64,000 nt of DNA from Gelidibacter sp038243395. GTDB lineage: Bacteria; Bacteroidota; Bacteroidia; Flavobacteriales; Flavobacteriaceae. Positions 35,193-43,039 of the stretch are shown piece after piece. A model generated the notes under the pieces. It worked only from the letters and a program-made list of their open reading frames with translations, did no database searches and was not told where the DNA came from. Both the position numbers and the translations under genes were made by a program. The first letter of the stretch is position 1. Each line of letters opens with the position of its first letter. The stretch lies in NCBI GenBank assembly GCA_038243395.1, contig JBBSRC010000004.1, positions 1 to 64,000 on the forward strand. Reading direction: 5' to 3'.

Positions 35193-36203
35193 TTACCACC
35201 TAATAACTACACTTCCCCACGTAAAGCCACTACCAAAGGCTGCTAACACCACCACATCGCCATTTCTTATTTTACCCTCTTCCCACGCTTCGGAAAGTGC
35301 GATTGGAATGGAAGCTGCCGTGGTATTTCCATATTTTTGGATATTATTGAATACTTGATCATCACTTAAACCAAATTTTTTCTGTATGAATTGTGATATC
35401 CTCAAATTTGCCTGATGGGGAATAAGTAAATCAATGGACTCCTTCTGTAGATTGTTTTTCTTTAAGCCTTCAATGATCACTTCACTAAATCTGACCACAG
35501 CATGTTTAAACACAAACTGCCCGTTCATATATGGGAAATAGCTTAAGTCTTCAGGATTGTTTTCTTCGATAATATCGGTTACCCAACGCGTACCCATCCC
35601 TGGAGCTTCCGTTGCCAATTCTAAAGCATGTTTTCCTTCTGAATGTAAATGTGTGGACAAAATGCCTTTAGTAACGTCTTCTTCACGTGTTAACACCGCA
35701 GCCCCTGCCCCATCTCCGAAAATGACTGAAATATTTCGACCTCTCGTGGATTTATCGATCCCGTGTGATTGTAATTCGGAACCAATTACCAAGATATTCT
35801 TATACATCCCCGTTTTTATAAACTGATCTGCGACCGAAATTGCATATACAAATCCCGAACACTGATTACGTACATCTAATGCACCAATCGTCCCGATATC
35901 CAACGCTTCTTGGATCTGAACGCCTGGTCCTGGAAAATAATAGTCTGGACTCAAGGTCGCAAAAACAATAAAATCAATCTCATCTTTATCTAAACCTGAG
36001 TTTTCTATCGCTCGTTGAGCAGCTTTTAACCCCATGGTAAAGGTAGTCTCCTTATCTTCCGGCTTTGCCCAACGGCGTTCCTTTATCCCAGTACGCTCTT
36101 GGATCCATTCATCATTGGTATCAATTATTTTAGATAGGTCGTCATTAGTAACCACATTATTAGGAACGTAATGCCCTAAACCAATTATTTTGGAGTTATA
36201 CAT
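35193..36203 (-). CDS. 3-oxoacyl-ACP synthase III (KAS III family)
   Basis: A 336-residue thiolase-fold condensing enzyme. The catalytic triad is visible: Cys115 in VRNQCSGF, His263 in IPHQANLRI and Asn293 in YGNTTAASIP. The N-terminus IGLGHYVPNNVVTNDDL is standard. KAS III starts fatty acid chains from acetyl- or branched acyl-CoA. There are no plsX, rpmF or other fab genes around it, so it may be a paralogue with another priming substrate rather than the main FabH. Monocistronic. Cytoplasmic. Confidence 0.9.
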   Translation of the reverse strand: MYNSKIIGLGHYVPNNVVTNDDLSKIIDTNDEWIQERTGIKERRWAKPEDKETTFTMGLKAAQRAIENSGLDKDEIDFIVFATLSPDYYFPGPGVQIQEALDIGTIGALDVRNQCSGFVYAISVADQFIKTGMYKNILVIGSELQSHGIDKSTRGRNISVIFGDGAGAAVLTREEDVTKGILSTHLHSEGKHALELATEAPGMGTRWVTDIIEENNPEDLSYFPYMNGQFVFKHAVVRFSEVIIEGLKKNNLQKESIDLLIPHQANLRISQFIQKKFGLSDDQVFNNIQKYGNTTAASIPIALSEAWEEGKIRNGDVVVLAAFGSGFTWGSVVIRW

Positions 36204-36378
36204 AAGTCAATTTGTTTAATAATAATTTGTTTCGCAATTTAAACAATATCCGCAGTATTCATAAAATTACCGTTTTTAAATAAGTGATATGAAATAATTA
36301 TCCGCTTTTTAACAATTATTTGATAATGCCTTCTACGGTTTTAAGTATTTTAGGGACTTAACTAATTAATAATTTATA

Positions 36379-38829
36379 ATGAGAGCATCTTTATTTATTT
36401 TCTTCCTGTCCTTATCCCTATTTAGCTTTGGACAAGTCAATTTATCTTATCAAAAACCGGATAAAAGCATCCTGGATCTTGCTGAAGCGCCTTTGGCACC
36501 TCGCATCAGCATGGATCGTAAAGGCGAAAACATCATTTTTCTTTACAGAAGTAACTACAAAACCATCGACGAGTTATCTGAAACCGAGTTGCGGTTAGGC
36601 GGTCTGAGGATAAATCCGGCGACAAATATCGGGAGCCGCACCACTTATTATACGGACTTCAAAATGAGAAAAGGCAGAGAAGGCGATCCACAAAAGATTG
36701 CAGGAATGCCAGAAAATGGTCGACTGGCTTATCTATCTTGGTCCCCCGATCAGAATTCAGCAGCCTTTACAAATACCACAGCAAAGGGGGTAGAATTATG
36801 GTATATAGATATCAAAACTGGGCAAGCAAAAAAAATAACCGAAGACAATCTAAATGCCAATATGGGCAGACCTTATACTTGGTCTAAAAACAGTAATTAC
36901 CTATTGGTACAAATGCTTCCGTCGTCAAAAAAACAATTGATCGATCCTAAAGAATCTGTACCGGAAGGACCAACCATATCCGTCAGTGAAGCCGGCGTCA
37001 AAGCGCAAAACAGAACGTATCAAGATTTACTTACGAATCCTAACGACGAATACAACTTTGAGCAATTAGCATTGTCTGACATTCAAAAAGTAGATCTTAG
37101 TGGAAATGCCAGCAATTGGAAATCAACAGATATTTATCAAAGTTTAAATTTTTCCCCTGATGGAAAATATGTTATGGTCACTACCATCAACAAACCTTTC
37201 TCCTATTTAGTTCCTTATACCAGATTCCCATCTACCACTACGATTTACGATTCAAATGGCACTTTGGTTAAAAAAATATTGGAAGTACCACTTATTGAAG
37301 ATTTACCACAAGGCTTTATGGCCGAACGCACAGGAATGCGTGGTTTAAACTGGCGTAATGACCAACCATCCACTTTAGTGTGGACGGAAGCCTTAGACGG
37401 TGGCGACCCTGCGAAGGACGTTCCGTTTAGAGATGAGGTGTTTCAACAGAAAGCACCGTTTACTGCTAAAAAACAATCCATTTTAAAAACTAAAGATCGT
37501 TTTGCCGGCATCCGTTGGGGAGATGAAAACACGGCGATTGCTTTTGACCGCTGGTGGAACAGTAGAAATACCAGAACGTACCTCTTTGATCCTTCTAATG
37601 CAAGTAAAGCTCCAAACGTGCTTTCTGATAGAAATTACCAAGATGTTTACAGCGATCCAGGAAACTTTGTGACCACATTGAACGACTATGATGAGTCCGT
37701 TTTAGACCTAAATGCTGGGAAAGCCTACCTTATTGGGGATGGATATAGTGATGACGGCAAATTCCCTTTCATCGACGAAGTAAACCTCAAGTCACAAAAA
37801 ACAGAGCGTTTATACCAATCCAATGAAAAAGATAAGGTCGAAAATATTTCCTTTGCCTTAGATGCGAAAGCAGGAGAATTCGTGGTTCAGCTGGAATCAA
37901 AAAATGAATATCCCAACTACTACATCCGGAATATCAAAAAAAGGATCGGACTTCAACCTTTAACGCAATTTAAAAATCCATTCAAAGGTTTGCAAGACGT
38001 CCATAAAGAAGTAATTACCTACAACCGTTATGATGGCTTGCCACTAACCGGGACTTTATATCTGCCAACCGATTATAAGAAAGGCGAAAAATACCCGATG
38101 ATCATGTGGGCCTATCCACGTGAATATAAAGACAAAAACAGCGCTTCTCAAAGCACCTCTAACTCTAATGAGTTCACATATCCTTCGTATGGTTCGCCCT
38201 TGTATTGGGTAACCAGAGGTTACGTGGTTTTGGATGCTGCTGCTTTTCCAATTGTGGGTGAAGGCGATGATCAACCCAACGACACCTTTGTTGAGCAATT
38301 AGTTGGGAACGCCAAAGCAGCTATTGATGCCGTTGATGCCATGGGTTACATTGATCGTGACCGCGTTGCGGTTGGCGGACACTCTTATGGCGCATTTATG
38401 ACGGCCAATCTATTATCACATTCTAATTTATTTGCGGCAGGAATCGCACGTAGTGGTGCTTATAATCGCACGCTCACGCCGTTCGGATTTCAAAGTGAAG
38501 AGCGCAACTATTGGGAAGCTCCAGAAGTTTACAATACCATGTCCCCTTTTCAAAATGCCAATACCATGAAAACACCATTATTGTTAATCCATGGTGAGGC
38601 CGACAATAATTCGGGTACCTATCCCATGCAAAGTGAGCGTTATTTCAACGCCTTAAAAGGTTTGGGAGCCCCGGTAAGATTAGTTATGTTGCCAAAAGAA
38701 AGTCATGGCTACAGTGCGAAAGAATCTATTATGCACATGCTTTGGGAACAGGATCAGTGGCTGGAAACTTATGTAAAGAATAAAAAGAAAAACAATGACA
38801 TAAAAACAACAGAAACGATTAAAAATTAA
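36379..38829 (+). CDS. Secreted S9 family peptidase (prolyl-oligopeptidase type)
   Basis: An 816-residue exported serine peptidase. The signal peptide covers about residues 1-19 (SLFSFGQ). An N-terminal beta-propeller-like domain (about 40-540, with WSPDQNSAAFT-type blades) is followed by an alpha/beta hydrolase domain. The catalytic triad is Ser669 in GGHSYGAFM, Asp742 in HGEADNN and His776 in ESHGY. The family cleaves short peptides; a propeller this large fits glutamyl or dipeptidyl-peptidase-like S9 subtypes. A terminator follows at 38849-38878. Periplasmic location is likely. Confidence 0.9.
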   Translation: MRASLFIFFLSLSLFSFGQVNLSYQKPDKSILDLAEAPLAPRISMDRKGENIIFLYRSNYKTIDELSETELRLGGLRINPATNIGSRTTYYTDFKMRKGREGDPQKIAGMPENGRLAYLSWSPDQNSAAFTNTTAKGVELWYIDIKTGQAKKITEDNLNANMGRPYTWSKNSNYLLVQMLPSSKKQLIDPKESVPEGPTISVSEAGVKAQNRTYQDLLTNPNDEYNFEQLALSDIQKVDLSGNASNWKSTDIYQSLNFSPDGKYVMVTTINKPFSYLVPYTRFPSTTTIYDSNGTLVKKILEVPLIEDLPQGFMAERTGMRGLNWRNDQPSTLVWTEALDGGDPAKDVPFRDEVFQQKAPFTAKKQSILKTKDRFAGIRWGDENTAIAFDRWWNSRNTRTYLFDPSNASKAPNVLSDRNYQDVYSDPGNFVTTLNDYDESVLDLNAGKAYLIGDGYSDDGKFPFIDEVNLKSQKTERLYQSNEKDKVENISFALDAKAGEFVVQLESKNEYPNYYIRNIKKRIGLQPLTQFKNPFKGLQDVHKEVITYNRYDGLPLTGTLYLPTDYKKGEKYPMIMWAYPREYKDKNSASQSTSNSNEFTYPSYGSPLYWVTRGYVVLDAAAFPIVGEGDDQPNDTFVEQLVGNAKAAIDAVDAMGYIDRDRVAVGGHSYGAFMTANLLSHSNLFAAGIARSGAYNRTLTPFGFQSEERNYWEAPEVYNTMSPFQNANTMKTPLLLIHGEADNNSGTYPMQSERYFNALKGLGAPVRLVMLPKESHGYSAKESIMHMLWEQDQWLETYVKNKKKNNDIKTTETIKN

Positions 38830-38848
38830 AATCATATCTAATTATTTT

Positions 38849-38878
38849 AAAAAGCCATTCTACTCCGAATGGCTTTTT
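38849..38878 (+). terminator. Terminator after the S9 peptidase
   Basis: AAAAGCCATTC (38850-38860) pairs with GAATGGCTTTT (38867-38877) around a 6-base loop, followed by a T-run. Confidence 0.8.
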
Positions 38879-38997
38879 CTATGCCATCTTGTCACAAATG
38901 TTGACTTGGCATTTTTGTTGACTAATAGGATGTTGGAAATATAAGTTTAACAACACCAGATTTCTGCCTTCGCGGAAATGATAAAAAATCATAAATT

Positions 38998-40911
38998 ATG
39001 ACAAAAGGAAATATTAATGTTTCAGTAGAGAACATCTTTCCATTAATTAAGAAGTTCTTGTACAGTGATCACGAAATCTTTTTACGTGAATTAATTAGTA
39101 ATGCTACAGATGCAACTTTAAAATTAAAGCACCTTACCAATATTGGCGAAGCAAAAGTGGAATACGGCAACCCAATAATTGAAGTTAAAATTGATAAGGA
39201 AGGTAAAAAACTCCATATTATTGACCAAGGGCTGGGAATGACCGCTGAAGAGGTTGAAAAATATATCAACCAAATTGCTTTTTCAGGTGCTGAAGAATTC
39301 TTGGATAAATACAAAGACGCTGGAAAAGATTCAGGGATCATCGGACATTTTGGTTTAGGTTTCTATTCTGCTTTTATGGTGGCAGAAAAAGTTGAGATCA
39401 TTACAAAATCTTACTTAGAAGGTACGGAAGGCGCACGTTGGACTTGTGATGGTTCTCCAGAATTCACTTTAGAGTCAGATCCTAAAACTGACCGCGGCAC
39501 AGAAATCATCCTTCATATCGCAGATGATTCTACGGAGTTTTTGGAAGAATCCAGAATCAGCGAACTTTTGACCAAGTATAATAAGTTCATGCCTATTCCA
39601 ATTAAATTTGGAACAAAGGAAGTTAATGATCCAGACCACAAACCTGAGACTACAACAGACAAAGATGGTAAAGAAACTACTGAGCCTCAAAAGAAAATAA
39701 CAGTTGATAATATCATCAACAATCCTAATCCAGCCTGGACTAAACAACCAGCCGAGCTAGAGGATAAAGATTACAAATCTTTTTACCGAGAATTGTATCC
39801 AATGCAATTTGAAGAGCCATTATTTCACATCCACTTGAATGTGGACTATCCGTTCAACCTGACCGGTATTCTTTATTTCCCAAAAATGTCGGGCGATTTG
39901 AATATCCAAAAGGACAAAATCCAATTGTATCAAAATCAAGTATATGTTACGGATAATGTAGAAGGTATTGTGCCGGAATTCTTGACTATGTTAAGAGGTG
40001 TGATTGATTCTCCTGACATTCCTTTGAACGTTTCCCGTAGTTATTTACAGGCAGATGGCGCTGTAAAGAAAATTTCTTCATACATCACACGTAAAGTGGC
40101 GGACAAATTAAAATCTTTGTTCAATGAAAATCGTGAGGATTTTGAGAAAAAATGGAATGATATTAAAATTGTGATTGAATACGGAATGCTTTCAGAAGAT
40201 AAATTCTTCGAAAAAGCAGAAGCTTTCGCATTATATCCTACCGTTGATGGTAAGTATTACACTTATCAAGAATTGTTTGATAAAATTAAAGACAATCAAA
40301 CTGATAAAGATGGCAAGTTGGTCATTTTATATGCGTCCAACGAAGATGCGCAACACAGCTATATTGAAGCTGCGACAGCTAAAGGTTATGAAGTTCTCTT
40401 GTTGGATTCTCCAATCATCAGCCATTTGATGCAAAAAATGGAATCCACCAAAGAAAACATCACTTTTGCACGTGTGGATGCAGATCATGTTGATAATTTA
40501 ATCAATAAGGACGATACTAAAATTTCTAAATTATCTGATGAACAACAAAAAGATTTAGAAACCATTTTAAAAGATGCGATTCCTTCTGAAAAGTTCATGG
40601 TACAATTGGAAGCTATGGATAGTGATGCAGCGCCATTTATTATCACGCAACCGGAATTTATGCGTCGTATGAAAGAGATGCAAGCCACAGGTGGCGGCGG
40701 AATGTTTGGTATGGGCAATATGCCAGAGATGTACAATTTGGTTGTGAACACCAATTCGGAATTGGTCGGCGAAATTTTAAGCACCAAGACCAAGAAAAAA
40801 CAAGAGCGCTTAATTTCTCAAAGTTTAGACTTGGCACGTTTGTCACAAGGCTTGCTGAAAGGTAAAGAATTGAGTGATTTTGTTAAACGTTCTTATGAAC
40901 TATTGAAATAA
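38998..40911 (+). CDS. htpG: Molecular chaperone HtpG (Hsp90)
   Basis: A 637-residue Hsp90. The N-terminal ATPase domain has ELISNATDA (31-39), DQGLGMT (76-82) and GHFGLGFYSAF (116-126). The middle domain has the catalytic-arginine region NVSRSYLQ, and a C-terminal dimerisation domain follows. Between the N and middle domains is a charged hydrophilic linker (about 209-236), somewhat longer than in E. coli HtpG. Near the C-terminus is a Gly/Met-rich loop (about 566-579). It is monocistronic with a strong terminator at 40973-41007. Cytoplasmic protein-folding factor. Confidence 0.96.
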   Translation: MTKGNINVSVENIFPLIKKFLYSDHEIFLRELISNATDATLKLKHLTNIGEAKVEYGNPIIEVKIDKEGKKLHIIDQGLGMTAEEVEKYINQIAFSGAEEFLDKYKDAGKDSGIIGHFGLGFYSAFMVAEKVEIITKSYLEGTEGARWTCDGSPEFTLESDPKTDRGTEIILHIADDSTEFLEESRISELLTKYNKFMPIPIKFGTKEVNDPDHKPETTTDKDGKETTEPQKKITVDNIINNPNPAWTKQPAELEDKDYKSFYRELYPMQFEEPLFHIHLNVDYPFNLTGILYFPKMSGDLNIQKDKIQLYQNQVYVTDNVEGIVPEFLTMLRGVIDSPDIPLNVSRSYLQADGAVKKISSYITRKVADKLKSLFNENREDFEKKWNDIKIVIEYGMLSEDKFFEKAEAFALYPTVDGKYYTYQELFDKIKDNQTDKDGKLVILYASNEDAQHSYIEAATAKGYEVLLLDSPIISHLMQKMESTKENITFARVDADHVDNLINKDDTKISKLSDEQQKDLETILKDAIPSEKFMVQLEAMDSDAAPFIITQPEFMRRMKEMQATGGGGMFGMGNMPEMYNLVVNTNSELVGEILSTKTKKKQERLISQSLDLARLSQGLLKGKELSDFVKRSYELLK

Positions 40912-40972
40912 GAATCTAAATACTTCAACAGGCTCACCAACCTCAGCTTCGCTTTTAGAATTTAGAATTAAG

Positions 40973-41007
40973 AAAAACCACCTCGAGAAATCATGGTGGT
41001 TTTTTTG
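40973..41007 (+). terminator. Terminator after htpG
   Basis: AAAAACCACC (40973-40982) pairs with GGTGGTTTTT (40995-41004) around a 12-base loop, followed by further T. Confidence 0.8.
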
Positions 41008-41283
41008 TGGCTTAAATGCTGCATACTACTTTTAAGGATAGAAAAGTAACCGATTATTTTATTCTGAATGCGGCTTCTTTCTGTAGGAACTCCGCATGAA
41101 GAAAGTTTTCGGATCGTTTTATCCGTTTGGCGGATGTTTTAGACCGTTCACTCAACATCAAAAAAGAAACGTGGGAAAAACTAGATCTACTTGACTCTAG
41201 CCAAATTGAAGCGACTTAACAGGGATAATTATATATAATTTTAGTAAAACGCGGTAAAAAGGGTAAGGAAAACGATGGAATAC

Positions 41284-41303
41284 AGACGCAATGCATTGCG
41301 TCT
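41284..41303. repeat. Perfect 20-base palindrome followed by T5
   Basis: AGACGCAATG is followed directly by its reverse complement CATTGCGTCT, then TTTTT. It ends 29 bases before the ATG of the small secreted protein. ACGCAATGCATTGCGT palindromes are a common dispersed element in Bacteroidota. The position would also suit an operator or terminator. Confidence 0.65.
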
Positions 41304-41332
41304 TTTTAATAATAAACACTTATCTTGAGACC

Positions 41333-41899
41333 ATGAAAAAACTTTTCTTTATTTTATTGGTGGTACCGTTCCATATGATGGCGCAGGAGGCACCTGGTTC
41401 TGTTCAATTTTGGGATACTTTAAAAAATCATTGCGGTAAATCCTATGAAGGCCAGATCATGGCTGGTGGAAAAGAAGGCGATGGTTTTACCGGCGAAAAA
41501 TTGGTCATGCATGTCCGTGCTTGTAATGAAAAGGAGATCAGAATCCCATTTTTTGTCGGCGATGACAAATCCCGAACTTGGGTTCTAACGATGGGCAAGG
41601 ATAATTTAATTTTGTTAAAGCACGACCATCGCCTCAAGGATGGATCAGAAGACGCCGTTACGCAATACGGCGGACTCAGTCCTAACACAGGATTAGCCGA
41701 TATACAATTTTTTCCGGCTGATCAGTTTACGGCTGACTTAATATCCTATGCATCTAATAATGTCTGGTGGATTACTCTTGATGAGAATTCGTTTACTTAC
41801 AATCTTCGGAGAGTTGGTTCGGAAAGATTCTTTTCTGTGAAATTCGATTTGACCAAAGAAGTGGACACGCCAAGTGCCCCATGGGGCAGTGAGGGGTAG
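41333..41899 (+). CDS. Small secreted protein of unknown function
   Basis: An ATG at 41333 gives 188 residues beginning MKKLFFILLVVPFHMMAQ, a clear signal peptide. An upstream in-frame ATG at 41291 would put 14 extra residues in front and overlaps a palindrome, so it is rejected. The mature protein has two cysteines (in KNHCGKS and VRACNEKE) that could form a disulfide, and repeated aromatic segments such as NVWWITLDENSF. I do not recognise a named domain. It stands alone, ended by the terminator at 41997-42027. Confidence 0.8.
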   Translation: MKKLFFILLVVPFHMMAQEAPGSVQFWDTLKNHCGKSYEGQIMAGGKEGDGFTGEKLVMHVRACNEKEIRIPFFVGDDKSRTWVLTMGKDNLILLKHDHRLKDGSEDAVTQYGGLSPNTGLADIQFFPADQFTADLISYASNNVWWITLDENSFTYNLRRVGSERFFSVKFDLTKEVDTPSAPWGSEG

Positions 41900-41996
41900 T
41901 TAAAATATGATCGTGGTTTGTAATTAAAATAACAATCCTACTACGGCTCCATTATCTTTATTTCACTCATATTTAAAGCAAAAACATAATATTTAG

Positions 41997-42027
41997 AACC
42001 ACTTCACAAAAAGAAGTGGTTTTTTTG
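41997..42027 (+). terminator. Terminator after the small secreted protein
   Basis: AACCACTTC (41997-42005) pairs with GAAGTGGTT (42013-42021) around a 7-base loop, followed by a T-run. The same stem recurs at 45361. Confidence 0.8.
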
Positions 42028-42142
42028 TTTTAGTAATTTATATTCCAATAGAAACCCTTATATTCTTGTCTTTTATAACTTACTAATTAAAATATTTTTG
42101 AAATTTAATAATGATATGAATTGTCATATAAACCTAGAACAA

Positions 42143-42207
42143 TTGCCATAGAGTGGCAACATATTAATCGCCGCATAGTTGTGATATATCAAAAGCCACA
42201 GCGTGGC
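42143..42207. repeat. Pair of short palindromes of the GCCA-TGGC type
   Basis: TTGCCA-TAGAG-TGGCAA (42143-42159) and GCCAC-AGC-GTGGC (42195-42207) are related palindromic cores followed by similar AT-rich tails (ATATTAATCG and AATTGTTAAATG). A related tail without the palindrome (GGTGGCAACAAATTAATAG) lies near 42740. Confidence 0.6.
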
Positions 42208-42401
42208 GAATTGTTAAATGCGTCGTAAGTTCCTTATGTATTAAAATCAAAAAATAAATCATAATACGAAAACGTTCAGAGAAAAATATTGAATTTTTAA
42301 AGCTTATAAAATTGATTTTAAAAACGAAACTATTTTTACCATGAATAATGTCGCTTCTACGGAGCTTATACTAAATCACAAACATTATTGCTATGAATAT
42401 A

Positions 42402-42664
42402 ACACTCCTCTGGAGCTCAATAAAAGATATAATTCAGTATAAAGCCATAGAGAAGCAATTTTTTAATAGAGAGTCAAAAACCTGCAATCAAAAGCTTCGT
42501 TAGAGCGAGATAGGAATAGAAGACAAAATATAATTACCCTCCTCTTGAACTCGATAAAAATATAAAATCAAACTAAAGCCATAGGAAAGCAACTTTTTAG
42601 TAGAAACACAAAAACCTGCGATCAAAATCTCCGTTGAGCGAGATCGGATCATAAGGCAAACTAC
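42402..42664. repeat. 134-base imperfect tandem duplication
   Basis: Copy A (42402-42535) and copy B (42536-about 42664) share CTCCTC-TG-A-CTC at the start, AAAGCCATAG-GAAGCAA in the middle and AAAAACCTGC-ATCAAAA near the end, at the same offsets. Similarity is partial, so the duplication is old. No frame is conserved between the copies. Confidence 0.7.
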
Positions 42665-43012
42665 ATACTGAGCGTCATTTCCAATGGCCTATACCGAGGA
42701 AGATAAATGCCATATGAAATAGCCAAGTGAAGACTCAGGGTGGCAACAAATTAATAGAAAAAGAAAAAGAGCAATCACTAAGCCCACAGAAGTTCCATTT
42801 GACTAGAATGGTATACCCATATGTATAATTGTTCTTTAATTATCATTGCTACAATGAGAAAATTATATCCCATAAATTTGAATATTTACCACAAAACTCT
42901 AATCATTGATGTTTTTCTTCCGTAGAACTTATAAACATTTGAAGTATAGATTCAACCCCTATTACCAAAACATTAAACTTCCATACAATTCTGTACAATA
43001 AATCAATTAGTT

Positions 43013-43020
43013 TACCTTTG
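43013..43020 (+). promoter_or_regulatory. Putative -7 box for the FUSC gene
   Basis: TACCTTTG matches TAnnTTTG. A transcript start near 43027 leaves only about 13 bases of leader before TTG at 43040, which supports that TTG as the start codon. Confidence 0.55.
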
Positions 43021-43039
43021 CAGGCAATCACACAAACTC

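Larger units (their letters stand above)
40912..41332. other. Spacer between htpG and a small secreted-protein gene
   Basis: It contains the htpG terminator, a fragment of the AGCTTCGCT dispersed repeat and a 20-base perfect palindrome just before the next gene. The middle (about 41020-41280) has short coding-like stretches in several frames but no frame that I can call a gene. Confidence 0.5.
41900..43039. other. Gene-free region holding decayed repeats
   Basis: Over 1.1 kb there is no coding frame of note. It contains a terminator (41997-42027), two short palindromes (42143-42159 and 42195-42207), a 134-base imperfect tandem duplication (42402-42664), a further related fragment near 42731-42760, and the promoter of the FUSC gene (43013-43020). 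Confidence 0.65.

Noticed and set aside
41291..41332. Upstream ATG for the small secreted protein
   Set aside because: It lies within the 20-base palindrome and would bury the signal peptide behind 14 extra residues; ATG 41333 gives a normal signal.
19151..42664. Repeats at 19.2 kb and 42.1-42.7 kb considered as CRISPR arrays
   Set aside because: Units differ in length, have no unique spacers of constant size, and no cas genes are in the window.
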